Positions 22,838 to 34,300 of a stretch of 45,198 nucleotides of DNA are shown piece by piece; position 1 is the stretch's first letter; each line of letters begins with the position of its first letter. Both the position numbers and the translations under genes were made by a program. The DNA comes from a virus: IMG/VR virus record IMGVR_UViG_3300035698_003692, positions 1 through 45,198 of that record, one strand, 5' to 3'. The notes under the pieces were generated by a model. It worked only from the letters and a program-made list of their open reading frames with translations, searched no databases and was not told where the DNA came from.

Positions 22838-25800
22838 ATGGAAGAAAAATTAATTAAATCAGCAGCCGAGAAAGGGTTAAAGTTCGAGGGTGGAGCAAGT
22901 GATATAATAGGAGGTATCTCTGGGGCAATGGGAGCTGTGGGACAAATTTCTAGCAATCTAAAATCTGCTAAAGAACTAGATGAGCGTGGTAATAGAATGG
23001 GTAAAGTTGATGCTGTAGGTAATACTTTAGCAGCAGCTGGAGCTGGTGCACAACTTGGTAGCATGTTTGGGCCGATTGGTGCAGGTATTGGTGCAGGTGC
23101 TGGAGCATTATTTGGAGGTATTACATCATTAACTGCTAGTACTCCATCTGCAGATGATATGATATTTAAAGAGGGAGAGTTCCAACTAGGTCAAAGTGTG
23201 TCATCATACTTACCAGAGGACGCTTTTGCTAAACAACAACTTATGGCTAAGAATGGTATGAACGTAGATGAGGGAGGTAAGACCATTGAAGTGGAACGTG
23301 ATGAAGTAGTTCTTAGAAAGAGAGGAAAATCTTTTGTTAAGGTAGCTGATTTTAAAACAGGAAAGACCCACGAGCAAGGAGGAGAGGATTATAAAGCTGA
23401 AAAAGGTGATATTATAATGCCAGGTAAACTTAGAAATAAAGTTAATACTTTGTTACGTGGTAGAAAATGGAGTTCAATTGAATCTATGAGATTAAAACTA
23501 CCTAGAGATAGTGGGCAACCATCATTTGCAGAAGGAACTTCCTCTATTGAAGATCCTTCAACTCCAGATAAATCTAAGACTCCAAATATTCCAGAATACT
23601 TATTTAATTCATTAGTAAATAATGGATTGAGTAAAACAGCTGCTAGAGGATTGATTGTGAATTTAGCGTATGAAACCAATGACTTTAAGAACTTAGAAGA
23701 AATTGGAACCAACGTACATGGAACTAAAGGTTATGGACTAGCACAGTGGACAGATTCTCCTACAACTAAAAGACGTACAGCGTTTGAAAATTATTTAGAG
23801 GAGAATAATACAGATGTAACTGATTTAGAGGCTAACGTAGGGTTCTTAATATCTGAACTTAAAGGTGAGCAGGACTACAATGTAGGACTTTCAATGAAAA
23901 CTCTTAATAGTGCTAAGTCTGTTAAAGAAGCCGCAAATATAGTTCTAACTAAATTTGAGAGACCTCATGACCAAAGTGAGGAACATCTTAACAAAAGAAT
24001 TAAAAGATCATCTAAGTTCTTAGAAGAAACTAAAAAATATACTCCGCCTAAATCAGAGGAGGTTAAACAAGTAAAGGAAGAAATCAAATCTATAGATGAG
24101 GAACAGGAATTCTGGAAGAATCAATCAGCATTAAGACACAGAGGTTCTACTAAAGGTAAAGCAGCCTCTCTAAAGAATAAAAAAGCCAAGGAGAATTTTG
24201 GAGGTGGAAGAAATGGATCTGTGAGCCCTGAAGACCTAGAAGCAGCGGGAGAAGAGGTTAGATTTATAGACAAGTTTAATTTTTGGGTAGATGATACTGT
24301 ATCTAGTGCAGCTATGGGATTAGGATATGCTGGGAATCAATTAGTAGATTTCTTTACTGGTTCAGATTCTCAGGATTCATTTGATGAGTTAAAATTTGAA
24401 GACACTCCTGAAGGAAAAGTTTTAGAGAAAGAATATCAAGATGTTATATTTAATGCTATAGATGACGAAGAGACTTTATCTCTAGCAGGACTAACTGATT
24501 CAGCTAACTTTATATCTAAGTGGTCTACTAATTTACTTACAGCTCAATCTACGTCAGGAACAGATTTATATAGAGGTGCAAACCTTTTATCAATGTATGA
24601 TGAAGATGGAGTAAATTCCATTAGAGCAAAGCTTAAAGAAAAAGGAATCTCTAAAGAAGGTATGTTCCTATTTGAAGACATGACAAGAAGCCCTCAAAAT
24701 TATTACAGTAGTAACATTAAAGGAGCTGATGCTATAGATGCATTGACTTTATTAATGAATCCTATGGGAGCTGTGAATGGAACTAAAAGTTTAATAAAAG
24801 CAGTTCCTGCAGGAGCGAAGATGACTGGTAGACTAGTGAAATCAGGAATTGATACTGGAGCTAAGGCTACCGTGTGGACAGCTAAAAAAGCTAAGACTGC
24901 TCTAAAAGCTTTGAAAGAGGTTGATTGGAAAACAGCACCTAAAAAATTATGGGATGGAGTAGATAAAATGTTACAAGATGCTCCAATGTATGCTAAAGGT
25001 GAAGACATGTTTAGCATATTAAATGAAGCAGAGAAGCTATCCAAGACTACAAAGAACTCTACAGAAGCAACTGAGCTTGGTAAGAAGGTAAGAACATATA
25101 AATCTACTTATGAGGATGTAATATCACTTGCAAAAAAAGGTAGAAATAATCTAAGTAAGATTGTTTATGGAAGTTCTTTTGACGATCTAAAAACATTCAG
25201 ACAGAAAGTAAAATCTACAACTGGATTAGAGTGGAAGGAAGCTAGTAAGCTTACTAAAACTGAACTAGCAAATGCTACAAAGAGACAGATGAAAGGATTT
25301 GAATCTGAAGTAGATGCATGGAATACAAAAATGAAATCAAGCCATGCTAAGTATAAAGCTAAGAAAGAGGAACTTTTACAGAAAGTGGATGCAGATGGTA
25401 AAGCTTTTGCAGAGAATCATCCAGAAGTTGTTAAGCTTAATAAGGAATTGGATGATATAGCAACTAAAATGGATAAGTTAGATGTGATGGGGGAGACACT
25501 AAAAAAGAGAACTCCAATGGCATTTGATAAAGACTATAACATTTTAGATGTTGAGATACAAGTTCCTGGAAGTCCACAAGTAACTGAAGATAGTAAGTTG
25601 TATGCTGAGTCTTACAAGAGCATTGTAAGGAACATGGATAACATGAATGATTCATTTCAAAGAACTCAAAACTTAAAAACTGCTAAGACTGCTGAACAGT
25701 TAGCAGATTTTGAGAAAACTACAGCTGGTGTTGTAGATAAATCTTTAACAAACATTACTAAGGAATCTAATAAAGCATTGAGACCTTTAATGAAGGGAAA

Positions 25801-26692
25801 GCAAGAAGCATTAGGAAAAATTGAAAACCTAGAGCAACTGCAGAAAGAATTTCCTGAAATCTATAACTCATTAGCGAAAGCAAAAAGACTTAATGATATT
25901 CCAAAAAATGCTGCTGGATTTAAAAGCTTTATGGATGTTCTATCAAATGAACCACCTGAAGATGGGTTAATAACTGGAGATGAAGAAGAGGAAGTTAAAC
26001 CAAAGATGAGACCAGAAGCTAAGGCTGGAGAGTGGTCACCTGCAGGTGTTAAAGTGGATGATGATAGTTCTTTGCCGACTGATATAATTGACAATGGATT
26101 AGAAATGGATAGGACCAAAACCCCAAAGAAAGAGGGTAAAGGTTTAGATGCTATCAGTGCAGTTGGAGATGTAATTTCTGGTATAGCTGACTATGCTCCA
26201 GCAATATATAACATATCAAAAGGTATGGGAGGAGCAGCTAAAGCAGAGAGAAATTATGTTAATCCTGCTATGGAGCAATACGAGAATAACTCTCAAGCAC
26301 AATTAAACTCTATTGATGACGCATTTAGTATGGCTATTGGAAATTCTAGAAATTTATCTGGAGGATTAGCTAGTAATTTTAGGGCCAATGTGGAGAAAGC
26401 TCATGCAGATAAGTTAGGTAGAACTAGCCAAGTTAATGCTCAAGAGACTCAAGTAGCTACAGGTGTTGCTAACAGGAATGTACAATCATTGAATCAGGCT
26501 AAACAATTCAATGCTAACGTAGATAATAACGCAGACCAAATGGATGCAAGAGCTGTGGCATCTAGAAACAGTTTCCTAGGTCAGGGTATAAATGACGTTG
26601 CTAATATAACAGCAGTTAAAAATAAGGATAAAGCGGCAGAAAAGAATCAAGGTATGCTTTATGATTTAATGATGAACAGTAATAAAAGATAG
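22838..26692 (+). CDS. virion cargo protein with tail-lysozyme domain
   Basis: 1284 residues. The N-terminus (about 20-100) is Gly/Ala-rich and hydrophobic (GGISGAMGAVGQISSN, later FGPIGAGIGAGAGALFGG), suited to membrane insertion. Residues about 145-215 hold a strand domain with KTHEQGGEDYKAEKGDIIMPG. Residues about 252-396 match the phage tail lysozyme type: GLIVNLAYETNDFKN with a candidate catalytic Glu279, then GTKGYGLAQWTDSPTTKRR and a C-terminal helix pair. A helical, charged region follows, then an Asn/Gln/Ala-rich C-terminus (from about 1190) typical of crAss-like cargo. It would be ejected and cut peptidoglycan. It follows the muzzle by one base. Confidence 0.75.
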   Translation: MEEKLIKSAAEKGLKFEGGASDIIGGISGAMGAVGQISSNLKSAKELDERGNRMGKVDAVGNTLAAAGAGAQLGSMFGPIGAGIGAGAGALFGGITSLTASTPSADDMIFKEGEFQLGQSVSSYLPEDAFAKQQLMAKNGMNVDEGGKTIEVERDEVVLRKRGKSFVKVADFKTGKTHEQGGEDYKAEKGDIIMPGKLRNKVNTLLRGRKWSSIESMRLKLPRDSGQPSFAEGTSSIEDPSTPDKSKTPNIPEYLFNSLVNNGLSKTAARGLIVNLAYETNDFKNLEEIGTNVHGTKGYGLAQWTDSPTTKRRTAFENYLEENNTDVTDLEANVGFLISELKGEQDYNVGLSMKTLNSAKSVKEAANIVLTKFERPHDQSEEHLNKRIKRSSKFLEETKKYTPPKSEEVKQVKEEIKSIDEEQEFWKNQSALRHRGSTKGKAASLKNKKAKENFGGGRNGSVSPEDLEAAGEEVRFIDKFNFWVDDTVSSAAMGLGYAGNQLVDFFTGSDSQDSFDELKFEDTPEGKVLEKEYQDVIFNAIDDEETLSLAGLTDSANFISKWSTNLLTAQSTSGTDLYRGANLLSMYDEDGVNSIRAKLKEKGISKEGMFLFEDMTRSPQNYYSSNIKGADAIDALTLLMNPMGAVNGTKSLIKAVPAGAKMTGRLVKSGIDTGAKATVWTAKKAKTALKALKEVDWKTAPKKLWDGVDKMLQDAPMYAKGEDMFSILNEAEKLSKTTKNSTEATELGKKVRTYKSTYEDVISLAKKGRNNLSKIVYGSSFDDLKTFRQKVKSTTGLEWKEASKLTKTELANATKRQMKGFESEVDAWNTKMKSSHAKYKAKKEELLQKVDADGKAFAENHPEVVKLNKELDDIATKMDKLDVMGETLKKRTPMAFDKDYNILDVEIQVPGSPQVTEDSKLYAESYKSIVRNMDNMNDSFQRTQNLKTAKTAEQLADFEKTTAGVVDKSLTNITKESNKALRPLMKGKQEALGKIENLEQLQKEFPEIYNSLAKAKRLNDIPKNAAGFKSFMDVLSNEPPEDGLITGDEEEEVKPKMRPEAKAGEWSPAGVKVDDDSSLPTDIIDNGLEMDRTKTPKKEGKGLDAISAVGDVISGIADYAPAIYNISKGMGGAAKAERNYVNPAMEQYENNSQAQLNSIDDAFSMAIGNSRNLSGGLASNFRANVEKAHADKLGRTSQVNAQETQVATGVANRNVQSLNQAKQFNANVDNNADQMDARAVASRNSFLGQGINDVANITAVKNKDKAAEKNQGMLYDLMMNSNKR

Positions 26693-26694
26693 TT

Positions 26695-28326
26695 ATGAAT
26701 ACAAATATGTTTGAAAAACCTATAGCAGCAAACCCTATTAGTCAGTTCTCTACACTTCCTCTTCAGTTTATAAACCAACTTCAGCAACAAAAAGCTCAAA
26801 AGGAGGTAAGCATGATAGCTATGGAGGATGAAATCAGTAATTCATTAATAGGAACCTCAGCTTTACCTGGGGATGCAAAAAGACATCAAGAAATTATTGG
26901 AGGTCTAGAATCTGAGCTAGATGTTATAGCTTCTAATGCTGGGGACTATAGTGAGATCCAAGGAAAGTTACAATCTATTAAAAGAAAAGTTTATCGTGAA
27001 ATGAGGAATGGTGAGCTAGGTTCCATAAACAATAACTTCAAAGCTGCAGCTTCTAATAGGGAGGAGCAAATGAAAAACTTCAGAGCAGGTAAAGCTAGTA
27101 AAGCTGGTATCACTTTATCTATGCAAGGTGCAAATACTCATGTAACAACTAGGGATGAGTTTGGACAATGGAGTTCTTTTAGACCTTATCAGCCTTCCAC
27201 AGTGACGGATTTCTATGGAGAACTTACTAAATCTGCTAAAGATATACAAGAGCAATATGACGAGATGGGTCAGGGTATGAAATCTAATGAAGCTATTTTA
27301 AGTAACCTTACTGCCAAGCTTGTTGCTAAGCCAGAGATAGAAAGTGCAATGAAGGAAAATTTTAATTTGCAATACACTCCTAAAGAAGATATTAATAAAC
27401 AGCAATCTTATCTGCTGTATAAAAATGAAATGCTATCAAGAATTGTAAAAGATCAGGCATTCCAAAAGATTAGCGAATCAGAAGCTGGTAGTGGTAATAC
27501 GGGTGGATTAATTCTTGATAACTTTAAAGTTGATGGAGGTGGATCTAGTTCTATGAAAGGTGGAACTGTTCCATGGCTGAGAGAAGTTGGGAAAGATTGG
27601 TTAGGCTTAGACTCAACTGGAGAATTTGATAAGTGGAAGAATTCTGAAAAAGGTAAGTTTGAGATAAAACATTTACAACAATTAACTGGTACTACAATGC
27701 CAAAGGATCACACTGATGCTGTGTCTTGGTATGAGGATAATATGCAGAGTAATTTAACCACTAGTATATCTACATCTAAAGTTCCTGCCAATTTAAAATA
27801 TTCTATTATTAATAAAAAAGGATTTATCAATGTAAATTCTATAATTAAAAATAGAAATGGAGAGGCATTAAGTGAAGACTTCATTCAAAACAATATTGCA
27901 GGTTCAGATAAAGAGGGTAGAACAGCTCAGGTATTTGCAATAGCAAATGAGGGAACTGGAGTATCTGGAGAATATGTGATTATAGGAAAAGATGGTGAGC
28001 AGTATTTAATGGAACCTAGAGATGCTAAAACTCTTACTTCAGCTAAATATATGAACTCTAAGATATTTGATGTGCAAAGTTCATCAGTTAGAAGTGGTAT
28101 AAAAAATGTAACTTTGTCATCCGACTTAAACGCTACTGATAACAATGGTAACGATATAGTTCTAGATGCTGGACAGTATGAAGTAAGAAATGAAACAGAT
28201 AAAGAAGGGAATAGTCAAGGAGTGACATTATACCAAGATGGAAAGCCTATGTATGCTGGAGTAAAAAGACAAAATACTGATGGTACTGCAAATATAATTC
28301 ATGTAAAACTAAGCAATGGAAAGTAA
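26695..28326 (+). CDS. putative virion cargo protein, 543 aa
   Basis: Begins MNTNMFEKPIAANPISQFSTL, then a Gln-rich helix (FINQLQQQKAQKEVSMIAM) and long helices to about residue 130. The second half is beta-rich (IAGSDKEGRTAQVFAIANEG, YVIIGKDGEQYLMEP). No enzymatic motif. It lies between the lysozyme cargo and the giant zincin protein, separated by two bases upstream and overlapping the next start by 11 bases, so it is part of the cargo operon. A role in packing or ordering the ejected proteins is inferred from context; the family is not recognised. Confidence 0.6.
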   Translation: MNTNMFEKPIAANPISQFSTLPLQFINQLQQQKAQKEVSMIAMEDEISNSLIGTSALPGDAKRHQEIIGGLESELDVIASNAGDYSEIQGKLQSIKRKVYREMRNGELGSINNNFKAAASNREEQMKNFRAGKASKAGITLSMQGANTHVTTRDEFGQWSSFRPYQPSTVTDFYGELTKSAKDIQEQYDEMGQGMKSNEAILSNLTAKLVAKPEIESAMKENFNLQYTPKEDINKQQSYLLYKNEMLSRIVKDQAFQKISESEAGSGNTGGLILDNFKVDGGGSSSMKGGTVPWLREVGKDWLGLDSTGEFDKWKNSEKGKFEIKHLQQLTGTTMPKDHTDAVSWYEDNMQSNLTTSISTSKVPANLKYSIINKKGFINVNSIIKNRNGEALSEDFIQNNIAGSDKEGRTAQVFAIANEGTGVSGEYVIIGKDGEQYLMEPRDAKTLTSAKYMNSKIFDVQSSSVRSGIKNVTLSSDLNATDNNGNDIVLDAGQYEVRNETDKEGNSQGVTLYQDGKPMYAGVKRQNTDGTANIIHVKLSNGK

Positions 28327-31300
28327 AGAAATAGATTCAGATTTAACAATGTTGGATAAAAATAAGGAGCCCGATTTCTTAGACCTTTTTAAACCATCTA
28401 AAACTCCTCCTACTCCTACACAAGCACATGTTCCTCAAAAAGCATTGGAAAGTCAATTAGTTGGTAGTACTGTTAAACAGGGTACTGTTGATGAGTTAGA
28501 TAATTTCGGAAGTTTGTTTGAAAGTAAAAATCAAACAAGAGCTAGAAATCAATCGGAAGCTATCAAAGGTGTTAAAGCTGTTGGTGGAGGTATTTATCAG
28601 GGAGCTTTAATTGCATTAGAACAATTAGGTTATGTAGCAGATCTTGATACATACACCAATATGTTTAAAGAAACTGAAGACTTATCTGGAAATTTCTGGA
28701 CTAGAGCATTTAAAGATGCTCAGGAAGCTGGTAGGGAATCTGATATGTTTAAAATATATGAAGATAACCCTGATGAAAACAGTATCCTATCTCAAATTTT
28801 TAAATGGAGTTCTGTAGAAGGAGCTGTTTCTTCTTCAATTGGATTTGGTTTAACGGGATTAGGAGCTGCCTCTTTAGTTTCAAAACTTGGAAAGTTAAAG
28901 CAATTTACCCAGCTTGGTGCTATGAGTGACAAGTTATTTGGATTAGCAGGAGGAACCAGTAAAGCCATAACAGGCCCATTGGCATCTTCTATGACTTCTA
29001 ATTACTTCATGGGACAAATGATGGCTACAGATACTTTTAATCAATCCATGGAAGTTCTTAGGTCTGAGGGAAAGATAGGAGATGGTGAAGGTCAAATGTC
29101 AGAACTAGAAGCTCAGAAGATAGCAGCCAATAATGCACAGGAAGTTGTAGGCTTAAACATGTCTTTGGTGGCTACGTCCTATTTAAAGTTTGGTAACATA
29201 TTCAAAAGAACTTCTAAGTTTGGTGTAAAAATCAGTAATCCGAGTACTATGGCTCAGATGAAAGATATGATTATTAAAGGTTCTCCTACTGCAATGACTG
29301 AAAACATATTTCAGGAGATGATTCAAATGGAGCAAATTTATGATACTTCTTTTGAAACTGGAATTGCTACAGATTATTCAAGTGACTACTGGGATAGAAT
29401 GTCAGAGTTAGCATTATCTGATAGAGCAATGCATGCAGGAGCATTAGGTGTAGCAGGTGGACCAATACAGTTTGCTATCATTCAAAAGCCTTTAATGAGA
29501 GAACAATTAAAGCAACAAAAAATAGCATACGATAAACAAGAAGGCTCAAACAAATGGGGTAAAGAACTAGTTGAGAATAGAATCAATACTTTTAAAAAGT
29601 TTGAAGAAGCTTCTAACAGAGCAATAGTTTCTATTGACCCTGAAGCATCTAGATTGGCTGATGATATGAGTATGATTGAAGAGATAGCTCACCATACTAA
29701 ATGGGGTCAATTAGACTTCTTTAGAAAAGATGTAGAGAATGCTTTAGAGATGACTCCAGAGCAATCTAAGGAATTAGGTTATGATGATAACTACAAAGAG
29801 ATAGCTCAAGAATTACTAGGTACAATAGACTCAGCGAATGAATACAGTAAAAAATATTATTCATTAGAAAACTATGATACTATAGTTTATAATAGATTAA
29901 TCGCTGACAGAGTATCTAAAGATCATGCAATACTGCAGGAGAAAATCATGGGTATAGAATCTAAAGCTTATGCTGTGATAAGTACTTTATATCCTCAACA
30001 TTTATCTTCTTTAGACGAGAACCTAAACATAAAGAGAGACCCTTCAAGATTTGAAGGTATGACTGATTTAGAAGTAACTAAACTTAGAGCAAAAGAACTT
30101 AAAGCTGATGTAGAGATTAAAGAAATACTTGCTACTATTCCAGAATTTTCTGAGTTGCAAGATATTAAAAAGAAACAAACACAAAGGAAAGAATTATACA
30201 AAAAACTTAATACAAAATTTTCTGAATTAACAAGTGAGAAATACCAAAGAGATTACATCAATAAAGAAAAACAAAATGCAGATAACATTGTACAGGCTGC
30301 TAAAGATAAAACTAAAGAAGACAAACTAGATGCTATTAAAAAAGAAACATCATTTAGGAAACTAGATGATGTTATTTCTGATAAAGGAACAGAAAAACAG
30401 CAACTACAAAGAGAGAAGAATTTAGTTGAATTCAATAATACCAAGTTACAAAGACAAGGAATTAAACAAGGAGAAACTTTTACCTCAATTGACAAGAATA
30501 AAAACAAAAGAGAGTTCTCACCTGATGATTTACTTAGGTCTGTAGATGGGAGATACTTTAGAGTTAAGGGTCAGAATTATGCCACTAAACTAAAAGGAGG
30601 TCTTAAATTTGCTGCCAACCCATTAATATATGAAACTGATGCTTTTGGTAAAGGAAATAAGAATTCTTTAATTGAACTTACAGATCACTCGTTCCTACGT
30701 CCAGAGATTAAGCATCCTAATAGTAACGGAAAGTATGTATCATCAGGTCCTGAAAGTTCTTGGGGCCCTTACGCAAGAGTAGATTCTATATTGAAACCTA
30801 ATAACTTTTTATATGAAGAGGCTAAAAGAGAAAGAGCTATATTAGGTGAAGCTATTACAGTTAGGAATATGGAGTACAAGAGCAATAGGTCTAAAACTTT
30901 AGAGCCTACTCCAAATTCAGAACAATTTAATTTTACATTAGCCAATGAGGTTCTATTTGATGGGGATACTATTGACATTGAAATAAAGCCTAGGCTTGAA
31001 GGAGATGGTAATAATTTCTTAGATGTGTTTATTGGAGATCAAAAAGTTTCTAGACTAGATAGACAATCAAATATAAACTATGATGCTATTATTCAAGCAC
31101 TGAAGAATGGTCCAGTGACTGGTAAAATTGTACAAAAGTACACTAGCAAATCTAACTTGGTTCAAATATTAGATAATGATGGAAATCCTATTAGGAGTTC
31201 TTTATCCGAAATGAAGAATATGAAATCTGAGTATTTGCCTAATGGTAAAGTGTATATTGCACAAACTCCTGGGGAAACTACTTCTATTGATTTAGCACCT

Positions 31301-34300
31301 ACTACTATATCTGAAACAGGAGAAGTAATATCTGATAATTTCCTTACTATAACAAAAAAGGATGGTACCACTACCACGGTAGAGATTCCTTATTCAGCAA
31401 TGACACCTGGAGATACTTATGCACTTATCCTTTCACCTGCAGGTAGATTAATGCCTGTGTCTACGTCTACTAAACAAATCATAGAACTTAAAGGTAAAGA
31501 TGGTCAAGAGGGTTCTTACATAAATGATATTGTTGAAGATATAAATGATTCAGTAGATAAATTATTTGGAGAAATAACAGAAGATGAAACTGCCTTTGAT
31601 GAAGCTTTAAAAGAAGAAATTGCTACTTCAGGAAATAAAACCAATTCAGAAATTCAAAAAGAGTTTCAACAAAAGAAGAGGGAACAAGTGTCTTCTCAAT
31701 TTGAACAACAAGTTGCTGAATTTAATGATAATGTATTTAAACACTTTAGAAGTAATTCTTTTAAATACACTATGATTGGAAATGTTGATGGTACTTATGA
31801 ATTTGCAACAGATACTAACTCATCAAATCGTAGAGCTAAAATTTTAAATGCAGGTTACTTTACTGTGGGAGTAGGATTAGATTCCAACAATAAAATATCT
31901 CCTTACGTTACAATTAAAAACCCAGATAGAATTTTAGAAAGATTGGATGAGAGAGGGAAATCTAGATCCGATAACTTTATATATGTTCACTTAACAGAGA
32001 ACCCTCAAGATTTTAAAACTTTAATTAGTCAGAGAATGAGGAAAGTTTCTCTTAGAGAGATGCAATCTGCAACTCCAGCTATTGCTAAAGATTTAATATT
32101 CAATCAAGGTATAACAACAGATTTAAACTTAGCCCAGCCTTTTGCAGGAACAAGTTTAACAATAAGACTTGATGGTAAAGATATTCAAGATGCTGGTGCT
32201 AGAGCAGCTGAGAAAATTCAATCAAAATTTAAAAAGTATAAGAGTAACCCAGTATCCAAAGAAATTACAGAAGATGTTGTAACAAGACTTCAAGATACAT
32301 TAACTTTTGATGAAGACTCTGATTCTATTAACTTAAACATATTATCTGAATCTGGGAACCTTGAACAATTAATCGAAGAGGGAGAGGAGATACTAAGACA
32401 AGCTAACTTATCTGGTTCTAACAAGATTATTAAAGATTTCCAAGACTACATGAATGCTGAAGTGACAGAAGCTAATGAGTCAGAAATTTCAGATATGGCT
32501 GAAAGAATAAGAGAATCAGGAATTAAAGATGAAAATAATGAACTTGCTAAACTAGGTACTTTCATACAGACAGCTGTAGATAAAATAAACTCTGGAGATT
32601 ATAAAGTAATCAGGAGAGCATCTATACTTAGAGCAAATCCAGACGGTGATGTATTTAAAAAAGGAGTTGTAGTCTATAATACAATTTATGGTAAAGTAAC
32701 AATTCATTCTTATAGTAAAGATAAGTACACCTTTAAAACAGCTGATGGTAAAGTTAAAGTAATATTTCCACATCAAACATTTACACCTACAAGTAAGCAT
32801 ACAGAACTCCATAAAATAGTTAAGTCTATGGAAAAGGTGGATCCAAAGTCTGCACAGTATGAGACACTTGAGGCTAAGAAAACTAGGTTAGAAAATGAAT
32901 TATTTAAAAAGGATTCTAAAAATGATAAGACAGATGATGGAGAAAATAAGTCAGATTTCATACAAGCTGATGAAGATGCATTAAATTCTACATTAAAAAT
33001 ATTTGGAGCATTTTCAGAGGATAACAGTTTTCCTCTAGATGGATCACTGGTTAAAAATGTATTTAAAGCTTTTAATACTGATAGAGGAAATCAATTTTTG
33101 AATAACATATCTAAAATAGCTAATCTAAAAGAAAGATTGCTAGATAAATATAAAGGTGAAAAGATAACAAACTTCACAGTACTTAAAAATGAGGATATTG
33201 AAGCAGTTTATTTAACACTTCAAGACTCATTAATGTACTCTAAGGAATTGGTAGATGGATTAAAATTACTAAATAATTCTTCTAAAAATTCTCTAGATAT
33301 AGATTCTTCTTTAATTACAGCATTAGAAGAGTACACTGAGTATTTATCAAATGATATGCCTTTAGAGGAATTAACTTTAAATTCAAAATCAACTACTTCG
33401 ACGGGTAAAAAGATTAATAAGAAGATTGAGTTAATTACTGCGAAGTCTACAAATTTTGAACGTGCTTTAATATCTTTATCAAAACAAGCAAACTTTCTTA
33501 GGGAGGTATTTGAAACCGAAGTTAGATTAAAGGAGTTGAGTTCTTTTGTAGATAAACCTAAAATTCCTAGTAAGCCTAAAACCCCTACTAGCAATAAGAA
33601 ATCTACACAAACTAAACAAAATGATACTCCAGATGCACCTCCAGCTGCATCTAAAGCAGCAACTGATGATGGTATTAATCCTATGAATACATCTAAGGAT
33701 AAAGCTGATGACAGTTCTAATATCAAAGATGGACCTTTTCAAGGGTTCTCTATATCCGAAGAAATGAATTCCGTTTTAGTTGAATGGTTTAACGCAAATC
33801 CTATTGAAGGACAAATACTATTATCGATAGCTCAAAGTGGAGGAGAACACATACTGATAGCTAAAGCTGAGCAATTAGGAGCTAAGTTTAAAAAAGGAGA
33901 TAACATATCTTCTACTGAAGAAGAATTTAAAAATGAAGTTTCCAGAGTAAGTAAGATGCTACCTCAACTAAAATTAGAAGTGGTTGAAGATGTAGCTAGC
34001 ATGGTTCAAAAATTTGGAGTTAAAGCTATTGGAGCATACAACAAAGGAGTATTGTACCTAGTTAATAACGCTAAGAAAGGAACAGGTTACCATGAAGTAT
34101 TCCACGGAGTAGCAGATTTGTATTTAAAACCATCAGAGAAATCAGCCATAGCAAAAGAATACGGACAAGAGACTTGGAACAAGGAACTTGAAGAAAAAGT
34201 TGCAGATGATTTTGCAGATTACGTTAATGACAGAACAATATTATCTAGACTTAAAGGAGCTGTTAAAAAGTTCTTTAGCTCAATGATGAATTGGAAAGAA

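Noticed and set aside
33220-33726. 168-codon reverse-strand open frame inside the zincin protein
   Set aside because: It mirrors a Ser/Thr/Lys-rich coding region in the dominant frame, has low-complexity composition, and no leader. The same holds for the other antisense frames inside structural genes.
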